Assembly (NCBI GenBank): GCA_023397245.1 | Contig: JAEWUH010000203.1 | Location: forward strand, 1-22,987 | Direction of reading: 5' to 3' | Length of the DNA stretch: 22,987 nt | Origin: Bacillota bacterium | GTDB lineage: Bacteria; Bacillota; Clostridia; Oscillospirales; Acutalibacteraceae | Part shown: positions 13,767 to 21,141 of the stretch, piece by piece | Numbering within the stretch: position 1 is the first letter of the stretch | Layout: every line of letters begins with the position of its first letter | The notes under the pieces: model-generated | Database searches by the model: none | What the model was told of the DNA's origin: nothing | What the model saw: only the letters and a program-made list of their open reading frames with translations | Program-made: the position numbers and the translations under genes

Positions 13767-13828
13767 GCCCTAAAATAACGCATGGTTTAATATTGAAGTT
13801 ATTGCAAACAAAGGGGTTCTCATGCGAT

Positions 13829-13855
13829 AAAAAAAGGAGAGCTCATTCGCTCTCC
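13829..13855 (-). terminator. Terminator of the typA-exonuclease operon
   Basis: On the minus strand GGAGAGC pairs with GCTCTCC around GAATGA, followed by seven T. One arm encodes the last residues of the exonuclease, and the loop contains its TGA stop (13845-13843). Confidence 0.88.
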
Positions 13856-14727
13856 TCTTGAGGTGATTCCACCTCGTTTTTATCCTTTTCCTCTAAAAAA
13901 GGAAGGATTACTTTTTTCACGGTCAGCCCTTCGTATTTTAATTTGAACTGGACACGGCCGTAAAATTTGTGCCGACACTCATTGCAGATAAATGCCGCGC
14001 GGTAGCTTTTGTTTTTCAGCTGCCATTCGCCGGTGCGGTGCGCGCTGCCCCCGCAGAGGTCGCAGTGAAACGTCATATCGCTGCGCCGGATGAGAGGATG
14101 GTTGAGGTCGCAGATGATTACCGTCTTAAACTGGATCCGGTTATAAAACTCATCCGTTGTGGCATCCTGCAGAAACAGCTTCAGGCTTTCCGCGTCATAG
14201 AGCTTTTGGAAACACCGCAGCGAAAGGAGGCTGTCTCCCAAAGCCCTGTGATGGTCAAAGTCATCCTCGTCAATCTCCAGCAGCTGCGCCGAGGTGCTCA
14301 GCCCCATCTGCTTTGTGGAGTCGTAATCCAGCATTCTTTCACAGTACGCCTGCAGATTCACATAACGCTCAAGGAACGGGATGCGCCCGTCCCCGCAAAA
14401 GTAGCGGCAATTCTCGATCAGAGTAAGGATATCCGAAGTCCCCCATGTCATGAGGACGGCGTCGCCCATCCATTTTTTGAACCTGCTCAGCACCTGCATA
14501 AAATGCAGGCCGCCCGCAAGCTCCTCGTTGGTGATACTGGTGAGCGTTTTTATCTTGCCGCTTATTTTTTTGCCGACCTGCGGCCGAATCAGCGCTTCAA
14601 AGGTATCGATAATGTTTAAATTCCCGTCAACCTTCACCGCGCCGAATTCGATAATCTCATTGATAAAGCCCTTGATACGGCGGCTGTAAGTGCCGTTCCA
14701 CTCTAAATCAAGTATTACAAAATCCAT
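13843..14727 (-). CDS. DEDDh 3'-5' exonuclease (KapD-like) with C-terminal zinc ribbon
   Basis: A predicted RNase T/DNA pol III epsilon-type exonuclease. In the 294 residues, the catalytic set is visible: D7 and E9 (ILDLEWNG), a later Asp (TWGTSD, D99) and HRALGD with H160 and D165. The N-terminal 185 residues resemble KapD/ERI1-like exonucleases of Firmicutes. The C-terminal part has two CxxC knuckles (C222/C225 and C248/C251), suggesting a treble-clef or zinc-ribbon nucleic-acid-binding tail, then an acidic end. The ATG at 14727 comes one base after the typA stop, so translation is coupled to typA. The substrate (RNA or DNA) is not determined by sequence; the TypA link suggests RNA or ribosome biology, but that is inference. 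Confidence 0.85.
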   Translation of the reverse strand: MDFVILDLEWNGTYSRRIKGFINEIIEFGAVKVDGNLNIIDTFEALIRPQVGKKISGKIKTLTSITNEELAGGLHFMQVLSRFKKWMGDAVLMTWGTSDILTLIENCRYFCGDGRIPFLERYVNLQAYCERMLDYDSTKQMGLSTSAQLLEIDEDDFDHHRALGDSLLSLRCFQKLYDAESLKLFLQDATTDEFYNRIQFKTVIICDLNHPLIRRSDMTFHCDLCGGSAHRTGEWQLKNKSYRAAFICNECRHKFYGRVQFKLKYEGLTVKKVILPFLEEKDKNEVESPQEESE

Positions 14728-14728
14728 A

Positions 14729-16549
14729 CTATTTGCTCTTGCTGGCCTGCTTCATACGCAGTTCCTTGCTTAAAACCGTCTTCCTCATACGGATATTCTG
14801 CGGCGTAACCTCAACCAGTTCATCGTCCTTGATAAATTCAAGGCACTGTTCAAGACTGAGCACGGTATGGGGCGTAAGCTTAAGTGCTTCATCGGAACCA
14901 GACGCGCGGGTATTGGTTACGTGCTTCTTTTTGCAGACATTTACGACGATATCGTCCGATTTGGGGCTGACGCCGACGATCATGCCTTCGTAAACTTCCA
15001 CGCCTGGCCCGATGAACATGCGGCCGCGGTCCTGCGCGTAGAACAGGCCGTAGCCCGAGGAATCTCCGGTTTCGTGTGCAACAAGCGAGCCCTGCGGCCT
15101 CATGTTGATATCTCCCTTATAAGGCTCGTAGGAATCGAATACGTTATTCATGATGCCGTTGCCGTTGGTATCCGTAAGGAATTCCTGACGGTAGCCCATC
15201 AGGCAGCGGGCCGGAATTTTGAATTCAAGATGGGACATGCCGGTATCGCGGGTCCCCATATTCAGGATTTCCGCCTTGCGGGCGCCGAGCTTTTCCATAA
15301 CGGCACCGACGTAGCTGTCCGGTACCTCGATCATCAGCAGCTCGATTGGCTCGCACTTTTTGCCGTCGATCGTTTTATAGATGACATGCGGCGCGGAAAC
15401 CTGGAATTCATAATCCTGACGGCGCATCTGCTCAATCAGGATGGAGAGGTGCAGTTCGCCGCGGCCGGACACCTTGAAGGTATCCGCGGAGTCGGTCTCC
15501 TCCACGCGCATGGCCACATTGGTCTGCACTTCCTTGAACAGGCGGTCGCGCAGATTGCGGGAAGTCACGTACTTTCCTTCCCTGCCCGCAAACGGGCTGT
15601 TGTTGACCATGAACATCATGGAAACGGTAGGCTCATCGATCTTTACAAACGGCAGCGGTTCAACGCAGTCCGGCGAGCAGGCGGTTTCGCCGATATTAAG
15701 ATTGGTAATGCCGGAAACCGCGACAATATCGCCCAGGCCGGCGCTCTCGACCTCTACCCGTTTCAGTCCTTCGAACTGATAGAGCTTTGCGACCTTGACG
15801 TTCTTTGTGGAACCGTCGCGGCAGCAGAGAACGACGTTATCACCGTCGTGAATCGCGCCGCGCTCCACGCGGCCGATCCCGATTCTGCCCACGTAATCGT
15901 CGTAGTCGATGTTGGAAAACAGCACCTGAGTCGGGCCGTCCAGCTCGCCCTTCGGCGCAGGAATCTTATCAAGAATTGCGTCAAACAGCGGCTTCATGTC
16001 CGTTCCCGGTACGTCCGGGTCCAGCGTGGCGTAGCCGTCCCGCCCGGAAGCGTAAACCACCGGGAATTCAAGCTGGTCCTCATTGGCGCCCAGCTCAATA
16101 AACAGGTCGATGACTTCGTCAACCACTTCCGCCGGTCTTGCGCCCGGGCGGTCGATCTTATTCACAACGACGATCGGCTTTTTGCCAAGTCCCAGAGCCT
16201 TTTTCAGTACGAAACGCGTCTGCGGCATACAGCCCTCAAACGCATCGACCAGCAGCAGAACGCCGTCAACCATCATCAGGATGCGCTCCACCTCGCCGCC
16301 GAAATCCGCATGGCCGGGAGTATCGACAATATTGATTTTAACGCCGTCGTACATAACGGCAGTATTCTTTGAAAGAATGGTAATGCCGCGTTCACGCTCA
16401 AGGTCGTTGGAGTCCATTACGCGCTCCGCAACCGCTTCATTGGCCCTGAAAATTCCGCTTTGTCTTAAAAGCTGATCCACCAGAGTGGTCTTGCCGTGGT
16501 CAACGTGAGCGATTATTGCAACATTTCTGACATCTTTTCTTGTATCCAT
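14729..16549 (-). CDS. typA: Ribosome-associated GTPase TypA/BipA
   Basis: A translational GTPase of the EF-G family that binds 70S ribosomes and supports ribosome assembly and stress or cold growth. The 606 residues show G1 AHVDHGKTT (14-22), G3 DTPGH (76-80) and G4 NKID (130-133), then domain II, the EF-G-like domains III and V and the TypA-specific C-terminal domain with a basic end (KELRMKQASKSK). Length is normal for the family. The ATG at 16549 has AGAGG 8 bases upstream. A promoter with consensus TATAAT lies at 16587-16615. The exonuclease gene follows after one base. A long antisense frame on the plus strand is only the mirror of this codon usage. Confidence 0.98.
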   Translation of the reverse strand: MDTRKDVRNVAIIAHVDHGKTTLVDQLLRQSGIFRANEAVAERVMDSNDLERERGITILSKNTAVMYDGVKINIVDTPGHADFGGEVERILMMVDGVLLLVDAFEGCMPQTRFVLKKALGLGKKPIVVVNKIDRPGARPAEVVDEVIDLFIELGANEDQLEFPVVYASGRDGYATLDPDVPGTDMKPLFDAILDKIPAPKGELDGPTQVLFSNIDYDDYVGRIGIGRVERGAIHDGDNVVLCCRDGSTKNVKVAKLYQFEGLKRVEVESAGLGDIVAVSGITNLNIGETACSPDCVEPLPFVKIDEPTVSMMFMVNNSPFAGREGKYVTSRNLRDRLFKEVQTNVAMRVEETDSADTFKVSGRGELHLSILIEQMRRQDYEFQVSAPHVIYKTIDGKKCEPIELLMIEVPDSYVGAVMEKLGARKAEILNMGTRDTGMSHLEFKIPARCLMGYRQEFLTDTNGNGIMNNVFDSYEPYKGDINMRPQGSLVAHETGDSSGYGLFYAQDRGRMFIGPGVEVYEGMIVGVSPKSDDIVVNVCKKKHVTNTRASGSDEALKLTPHTVLSLEQCLEFIKDDELVEVTPQNIRMRKTVLSKELRMKQASKSK

Positions 16550-16586
16550 CGAATTACCTCTTTTTTAATATTCACAAAACTTTAAT

Positions 16587-16615
16587 ATTATATCATATTC
16601 AGACAAATTTGTGAA
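16587..16615 (-). promoter_or_regulatory. typA promoter flanked by a 9-bp inverted repeat
   Basis: On the minus strand TTCACA (16615-16610), 17-bp spacer, TATAAT (16592-16587). The 9-mer ATTCACAAA at 16570-16578 and its complement at 16608-16616 flank the core promoter, one over the -35 box and one just past the start of transcription. Confidence 0.75.
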
Positions 16616-16667
16616 TCTTATTTTCATCTAAAATTAATATGCACATCGTTAAAAATTGGTATGGTAA

Positions 16668-16696
16668 GACGAAAAAGCGTCGGCAGCTGCCGACGC
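16668..16696 (-). terminator. Terminator of the alpha/beta hydrolase gene
   Basis: A perfect 20-bp palindrome (GCGTCGGCAGCTGCCGACGC) that folds as an 8-bp stem with a 4-base loop, followed on the minus strand by TTTTTCGTCTT. It is closely similar to the tRNA-Gly terminator at 18752-18783. Confidence 0.85.
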
Positions 16697-16734
16697 CCTG
16701 AAAAACATGTCGCAGACCCATAAATTGGGAGTAG

Positions 16735-17928
16735 TTATTTTCCCAGAAGCACCCGGACGGTTTGGCTTACAAAAAGCTCGCTTTCGTTCATCCACGGACT
16801 ATGACCGGAATGCTCAAACCAAACGATCGCTTTTTTAGGAGCCTGTAATAAGTCGCAGTATTCCTGCGCCAGCAAAACGGGAGCATTCATGTCATGCTTT
16901 CCCAGAAAGAAATAAACCGGAATTTCCAGCTTCGTGAAGTTTTTCCGCAAATCAGTGTCATAAAGCTGCGGATATACCTGATTGAAGGTGTCGACAATGC
17001 CCCTAAGATAATTAACGGAATCCGCAATTCCGTATTCCGATGAAAACAAATCTCGGAATGTGTGATAACCGCCATTGGTGATTTTGGGATCCTTTGCCAT
17101 ATAGTCTGACAGATAATTCAGATATACGGCTGATTTCCATGTAACATCCGCACCGTAATAAGGCGGCATGCCATTAGCAAGCAGTTTCTGCACAGTCTTT
17201 TCATCACGGTTCTGCTTTGCAAGTTCCATTCCCTTTTTATAATCCGTTATTTCGGTTTCCTTAAAGTCCACCATCTGACCTGTGCCGATAAACGCGTGGT
17301 ATTTTTCGGGAGCTGCATCGGCAAGAAAAATTCCAAGCGCGCTGCCCCACGATTCGCCCATAAGATAGATTTTCTCGGTTCCGAAGCGTTTGCGCAAAAG
17401 GTCGGTGAGAGCAAGGCCGTCTTTGATATATGTATCAGCGGTAATTTCATCCTTTGAAACGGCGTTATATGACTTGCCGCTGCCCGGCTGATCCCAGTTT
17501 ACGACGACAAAGTGATCTTCAAGCCCGGAGAGCTCGTAGCGTGTTGCCGCCAACTGCGTTCCCCCAGGCCCGCCCGCTAAAAAAAGGAGGACCGGATTGT
17601 TGCGATTTTTACCCCGAATGCTGATCCATTCCTGCCTCCCGTTTAACTCAACCTTTTCAAGCTCCGCAATGCTGCCTTTCAGCGCTTTGCCGTCCTGATC
17701 CAATATCTGCGGCGTATAAGCTGTAACCTGGCTAAGCGTGATAAATCCAATCATTAATACAACCAATCCTGCAAAAAGTACGGCGCTTTTCTTTAGACGT
17801 GCGGCCGCTGTATCCGGCGAAACCTTTTTTCGTCTGCGGATTACCAGCTGCAAAATAGAAAACAGACAGATTATCAAACTTACCACGGTAACAATAAACA
17901 TAACCAGCAAAATTACAGCATTTATCAT
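16735..17928 (-). CDS. Membrane-anchored alpha/beta hydrolase, proline iminopeptidase-like (S33)
   Basis: A 397-residue protein with two N-terminal membrane helices (~4-30 and ~47-68) followed by an alpha/beta hydrolase domain, probably outside the cell. The oxyanion-loop motif LAGGPGG (117-123), DQPGSGKS, the nucleophile elbow GESWGSALG (Ser193), Asp346 (GKHDMNAP) and His376 (HSGHSPW) form a complete triad of the S33 prolyl aminopeptidase type. The substrate is unknown; a peptide or ester-bearing small molecule is plausible. The ATG at 17928 is preceded by AAGGGTGAAG. It is divergent from a tetR gene, and its promoter (17976-18004) carries two operator-like dyads, so it is the probable target of that regulator. 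A strong terminator follows. Confidence 0.87.
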   Translation of the reverse strand: MINAVILLVMFIVTVVSLIICLFSILQLVIRRRKKVSPDTAAARLKKSAVLFAGLVVLMIGFITLSQVTAYTPQILDQDGKALKGSIAELEKVELNGRQEWISIRGKNRNNPVLLFLAGGPGGTQLAATRYELSGLEDHFVVVNWDQPGSGKSYNAVSKDEITADTYIKDGLALTDLLRKRFGTEKIYLMGESWGSALGIFLADAAPEKYHAFIGTGQMVDFKETEITDYKKGMELAKQNRDEKTVQKLLANGMPPYYGADVTWKSAVYLNYLSDYMAKDPKITNGGYHTFRDLFSSEYGIADSVNYLRGIVDTFNQVYPQLYDTDLRKNFTKLEIPVYFFLGKHDMNAPVLLAQEYCDLLQAPKKAIVWFEHSGHSPWMNESELFVSQTVRVLLGK

Positions 17929-17951
17929 TCATCTTCACCCTTTTTCTGTTT

Positions 17952-17968
17952 TTCGACCGTCGGTCGAA
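17952..17968. promoter_or_regulatory. Operator-like palindrome O1
   Basis: A 17-bp perfect dyad (TTCGACCG-T-CGGTCGAA) just downstream of the predicted hydrolase start of transcription, where a bound TetR protein would block elongation or initiation. Confidence 0.65.
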
Positions 17969-17975
17969 TAATTTC

Positions 17976-18004
17976 ATTATAATATTTTTCCGACCGCTGG
18001 TCAA
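17976..18004 (-). promoter_or_regulatory. Hydrolase promoter
   Basis: On the minus strand TTGACC (18004-17999), exactly 17 bp, TATAAT (17981-17976). Its -35 box is inside operator O2 (17989-18005). Confidence 0.8.
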
Positions 18005-18005
18005 G
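17989..18005. promoter_or_regulatory. Operator-like palindrome O2
   Basis: An imperfect copy of O1 (12 of 17 positions match, core CGACCG and GGTC kept), centred 37 bp from it. It covers the -35 boxes of both divergent promoters, so one regulator could control both genes. Confidence 0.6.
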
Positions 18006-18026
18006 TAAATTTTTTTGCGATATACT
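17998..18026 (+). promoter_or_regulatory. tetR promoter
   Basis: TGGTCA (17998-18003), 17-bp spacer, TATACT (18021-18026). The -35 box overlaps O2, which predicts autoregulation. Confidence 0.6.
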
Positions 18027-18038
18027 ATTGCATAGAAG

Positions 18039-18641
18039 GTGAAAAAGATGGATAAAAGGAATCTCATATTAAATGCCATGCAAAAACTGCTTGAGAATGA
18101 CAGGGGCGTATCCTGTTCGGTAAGCGATATCGCTAAAACTGCGGGTATTGGTAAGGGAAGCATCTATTATTACTTCAAGTCCAAGGAAGAAATCTTTGAC
18201 GCGCTGGTTGAACGTGAATACAATCTAATCATTGAAAAGTGTAAAGTGATAATTGACGAAAGCCAGGCCGATGCTATCCAAAAATTTGCACTGCTGTTTC
18301 AAAGCTACCGCAGTTCAGTCGTTTCGCCTGCTATGGATACTTATCTGCACCAACAGCAGAATGCAGCCATTCATCAGAAATCCCTTGCAAAAATACTGTC
18401 TTCCCTTTCCCCGATCGTAGCGGATATTATTCGGCAAGGTGTGGAAGAAAAATTATTTCACTGTGATAAGCCACAGGAAACAGCAGAGATTATCTTGTCG
18501 GTCTACTGCTTTTTGTATGACCCGGGCATATTTATATGGACACCGGAACAACTGAAAAGTAAGGCATCTGCATTGTCCGCTTTGCTGGAAAACGGATTAG
18601 CGTCGGCAAAAGGAAGCTTCCAATTTCTTCATCAAACATAA
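18039..18641 (+). CDS. TetR/AcrR family transcriptional regulator
   Basis: A 200-residue one-domain-plus-sensor repressor. The N-terminal helix-turn-helix is clear: SVSDIAKTAGIGKGSIYYYFKSKEEIFDALV at ~24-54 contains the canonical G-x-x-Y-Y-F-x-S-K-E of TetR proteins. The C-terminal 140 residues would form the ligand-binding and dimerisation part and are not recognisable in detail. The ATG at 18048-equivalent frame position (first codon at 18039 in this call, MDKRNLIL) has AAGGTG 6 bases upstream. It is divergent from the membrane hydrolase gene. The shared 110-bp gap contains two similar dyads over both promoters, so it most likely represses itself and the hydrolase. The inducing ligand is unknown. 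Confidence 0.93.
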   Translation: MKKMDKRNLILNAMQKLLENDRGVSCSVSDIAKTAGIGKGSIYYYFKSKEEIFDALVEREYNLIIEKCKVIIDESQADAIQKFALLFQSYRSSVVSPAMDTYLHQQQNAAIHQKSLAKILSSLSPIVADIIRQGVEEKLFHCDKPQETAEIILSVYCFLYDPGIFIWTPEQLKSKASALSALLENGLASAKGSFQFLHQT

Positions 18642-18751
18642 TTTTGCTTGATATCGGAATATTTAATTTCATAACCGCCTACGAATTCACTGATTGTTAT
18701 CTGCCTATGGACAGCACTATATGATTCAAATTTTAAAAATCCAAATGCGGG

Positions 18752-18783
18752 CAAACGAAAAAGCGCCGGCAGCTAGCCGGCGC
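18752..18783 (-). terminator. Terminator of tRNA-Gly
   Basis: On the minus strand GCGCCGGC pairs with GCCGGCGC around TAGCT, followed by TTTTTCGTTT. It starts 12 bases after the tRNA 3' end. Confidence 0.88.
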
Positions 18784-18794
18784 TTTAAAAGTTA

Positions 18795-18870
18795 TGGAGC
18801 GAACGACGAGGCTCGAACTCGCTACCTCCACCTTGGCAAGGTGGCGCTCTACCAGATGAGCTACATTCGC
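18795..18870 (-). tRNA. tRNA-Gly (GCC anticodon)
   Basis: Full cloverleaf of 76 bases with encoded CCA. The acceptor stem GCGAATG pairs with CGTTCGC (one G-U). The D stem is GCTC/GAGC. The anticodon arm CCACC-TTGCCAA-GGTGG has anticodon GCC at 18837-18835. The T arm has GTTCGAGC. It decodes GGC and GGU. It stands alone with its own promoter and terminator. Confidence 0.97.
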
Positions 18871-18888
18871 AGTTTTGGAACGGTGTTT

Positions 18889-18918
18889 ATTATACGATAC
18901 GTTCCCCGTGTTTGTCAA
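18889..18918 (-). promoter_or_regulatory. tRNA-Gly promoter
   Basis: On the minus strand perfect TTGACA (18918-18913), 18-bp spacer, perfect TATAAT (18894-18889), as expected for a highly transcribed stable RNA. Confidence 0.88.
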
Positions 18919-18953
18919 CCCTTTTTGCAATAAATTTTTCAGCGATTTAATAA

Positions 18954-18982
18954 TTCACTATTCGGAATGCTTATGCTATAAT
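18954..18982 (+). promoter_or_regulatory. Promoter of the dnaD-dnaC operon
   Basis: TTCACT (18954-18959), 17-bp spacer, TATAAT (18977-18982). The predicted start near 18989 argues against any start codon of the downstream gene before that point. Confidence 0.65.
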
Positions 18983-19021
18983 AAAAAGCGAATGAAGTCA
19001 TGGAAAGGTGACCGTACCGAA

Positions 19022-20053
19022 ATGAAGTATTCGATGAACCTGGGAGTCTGGAACTCGGTGTTTGCCGTACCCAGCTCCGTTGTTGATACAAAGCTCAAAA
19101 TGGCGGATAAAATTCCGCTCAAGGTGCTCCTCTGGGCCCTGCGCCACGCAGGCCAGCCTTTTGAGCCGGACGAGGTAGCAAAGCAGATCGACAAGGAAGC
19201 TACCGCTTCGGATGTTTACGACGCCATGCTGTACTGGCAGCAAGAGGGCGTTATCAATATCCGCGGCGGGGAAATGGTCCCGGGCGGTATTGCCGAAGCG
19301 GAGCCTCCCGTACCCGAAAAGACGCCGGAGCCGGAAAAAGCGGCAGAAAACCCGCCGGAGGAAAAGACCCGCAAGGTACTTTCCCGCCCGCAGAAAGCAG
19401 ACAATGCCTTCGTGGCGAAACGGATGAGCGAATCGACGGAAATTGCCTGCCTGATGCAGGAAGCGCAGCAGATTCTCGGCAGGCTGATTTCAAACGGCGA
19501 TTCCGCCACCCTGCTGATGATTCACGACGATTTCGGGCTGCCTGCAGACGTGATCATCATGCTCCTGCAATACGTAGTGAGCATCGGCAAGGCCAATACC
19601 CGTTACATAGAAAAAGCGGCGATGAACTGGGCGGACGAGGAAATATTCACCCACGAAAAAGCGGAGGAAAAGCTGCGCCGTCTGGCGGACAGCAGCAAGG
19701 CCTGGCATCTGGTGGAACAGGCTGTGGGTATGCCCCACCGCGCTCCCTCCACAAAGGAGGAAGCCGCGGCGGCCGTATGGGCAAACGACTGGGGCTTTGG
19801 CATTGCGATGATCCACGAGGCCTATGACCGGAGCGTTGACTCGACCGGAAAATTCAGTATTCCTTATATGAACCGGATTCTGGAACGCTGGCATAAGGAA
19901 GGCGTTACCACGCTGGAGCAGGCACAGAAGGAAAAAGAGGAACGCGCCGCCTCCCGCAAAAGCGAGGAGAAAAGCCAGAAGAATAAAAACGTCACATTCG
20001 ATATTGCAGAATACGAGCGCACCAGCATGTATGACACATTGGATAAGGGGTAA
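19022..20053 (+). CDS. DnaD-domain replication initiation protein with two DnaD C-terminal repeats
   Basis: Firmicute-specific DNA-binding scaffold protein that works with DnaA and the helicase loader during replication initiation or restart. From the ATG at 19022 it has 343 residues: an N-terminal winged-helix (DDBH1-like) region to ~85, a Pro/Glu/Lys-rich linker ~92-125, then two DDBH2-type helical domains. The DDBH2 signature YxxxIxxxW appears exactly as YMNRILERW (282-290) and in degenerate form as YIEKAAMNW (195-203). The C-terminal tail is charged. GGAAAGGTG lies about 11 bases upstream; in-frame ATGs further upstream would leave almost no leader from the promoter at 18954-18982. The dnaC-like gene follows after 5 bp, and its ribosome site overlaps this stop codon. 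Confidence 0.9.
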   Translation: MKYSMNLGVWNSVFAVPSSVVDTKLKMADKIPLKVLLWALRHAGQPFEPDEVAKQIDKEATASDVYDAMLYWQQEGVINIRGGEMVPGGIAEAEPPVPEKTPEPEKAAENPPEEKTRKVLSRPQKADNAFVAKRMSESTEIACLMQEAQQILGRLISNGDSATLLMIHDDFGLPADVIIMLLQYVVSIGKANTRYIEKAAMNWADEEIFTHEKAEEKLRRLADSSKAWHLVEQAVGMPHRAPSTKEEAAAAVWANDWGFGIAMIHEAYDRSVDSTGKFSIPYMNRILERWHKEGVTTLEQAQKEKEERAASRKSEEKSQKNKNVTFDIAEYERTSMYDTLDKG

Positions 20054-20058
20054 TTTGA

Positions 20059-21048
20059 ATGGGATACAGCAGGGAAATCTACGACGCAGCCGATCAGATA
20101 TTATCCGAACGCCGTAAAAAAGCCGAAAGCAAAGCCGCAGAGCAAAGAGCCGCTTTTTATCAGCGCTGCCCACAGGCGGAAAAGCTGGAAAAAGCCCTCT
20201 CCACCACCGCGATTGCGGCGGCCAGAACGATTCTGGGCGGCGGAAACGCAAAGGAGCATCTCCTGCAGCTGCGCAGGAACAACCTTGCATTACAGGATGA
20301 ATTAAAAGAACTTTTGAAAGCCGAGGGGTTCGAGGAGGACGCCCTTGAGCCGCATTATTCCTGCAGGCTGTGCGGGGATATCGGATATGTCGACGGAAAA
20401 ATGTGCGGCTGCATGAAAAAGCTGCTGCAGTCGGAAGCATACCGCAGGCTCAACGCACTGACACCGCTTTCTCTTTCCACTTTTGAAACGTTCTCCCTTG
20501 AATATTACCCGAATTCAGCCGAAAACGGCGGACAGAAAACGCAGCGGCAGATCATGAGCGATACCCTTGAATTCTGCGTCAGCTATGCCGATAAGTTTTC
20601 CCTGAGTTCCCCCAACCTGATTATGACAGGCGGTACGGGGCTTGGAAAAACCCACATGTCCCTTGCCATTGCGAACACCGCGATTCAAAAGGGGTTCGGG
20701 GTCGTTTACTGTTCGGTGAATAACCTGATCACAAAGCTGGAGCGTGAACACTTCGGGCGCGACGAAGGCAATACAAGCCAGACGCTTTTAGACTGCGACC
20801 TGCTGATTCTTGACGATCTGGGCACGGAGTTTAAAAACGCGTTTTCCTGTGCTGAGATTTACAACATCGTAAACACGCGGCTGATGTCCCAAAAGCCCAC
20901 GATCATCAGCACAAACCTCTCTACAAACGAGCTGCTGGAATACTATACGGAACGCTTCACGTCGCGAATCATCGGCAGCTACCGGCGTATTCCGTTTGTG
21001 GGAAAGGACGTCCGGCAGATAAAGCGCTTCCGAAATAAGGGAGTCTGA
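20059..21048 (+). CDS. DnaC/DnaI-type helicase loader ATPase
   Basis: An AAA+ ATPase that loads the replicative helicase onto DNA. In 329 residues, an N-terminal helical region is followed by four cysteines in CRLCGDIGYVDGKMCGC (C102, C105, C116, C118), a zinc site like that of DnaI. The ATPase core has Walker A GGTGLGKT (191-198), Walker B LLILDD (248-253), sensor-type STNLS and an RFTSRIIGS arginine-finger region. The ATG at 20059 has AAGGGG 8 bases upstream, placed on the dnaD stop, so the two proteins are translationally linked as in other clostridial dnaD-dnaC pairs. A terminator at 21107-21141 separates it from the convergent propeller gene. Whether it should be named dnaC or dnaI depends on the lineage, so I leave the symbol empty. 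Confidence 0.93.
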   Translation: MGYSREIYDAADQILSERRKKAESKAAEQRAAFYQRCPQAEKLEKALSTTAIAAARTILGGGNAKEHLLQLRRNNLALQDELKELLKAEGFEEDALEPHYSCRLCGDIGYVDGKMCGCMKKLLQSEAYRRLNALTPLSLSTFETFSLEYYPNSAENGGQKTQRQIMSDTLEFCVSYADKFSLSSPNLIMTGGTGLGKTHMSLAIANTAIQKGFGVVYCSVNNLITKLEREHFGRDEGNTSQTLLDCDLLILDDLGTEFKNAFSCAEIYNIVNTRLMSQKPTIISTNLSTNELLEYYTERFTSRIIGSYRRIPFVGKDVRQIKRFRNKGV

Positions 21049-21106
21049 ATAGCCGATATTATTCGACTTCGCCGCACAATTCCGAAACTTTCCTGTTACA
21101 ACAAGC

Positions 21107-21141
21107 AACCCCGGAAGCCTGATCGGTTTCCGGGGTTAATT
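21107..21141 (+). terminator. Terminator between dnaC and the convergent propeller gene
   Basis: A perfect 10-bp stem AACCCCGGAA/TTCCGGGGTT with an 11-base loop, followed by AATTTATAA. The T-tract is weak in both directions, but the position between convergent genes fits a shared terminator. Confidence 0.7.

Noticed and set aside
14867..16372. Long plus-strand open frame (about 500 codons) opposite typA
   Set aside because: It mirrors the codon pattern of typA, has no ribosome site or recognisable domain, and typA is certain on the other strand.
18642..18751. Gene or regulatory RNA between tetR and the tRNA terminator
   Set aside because: AT-rich 110 bp with no credible frame, promoter pair or stable hairpin.
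19490..20440. Minus-strand open frame of 316 codons across the dnaD/dnaC junction
   Set aside because: It spans two recognised plus-strand genes and its composition is that of an antisense frame.
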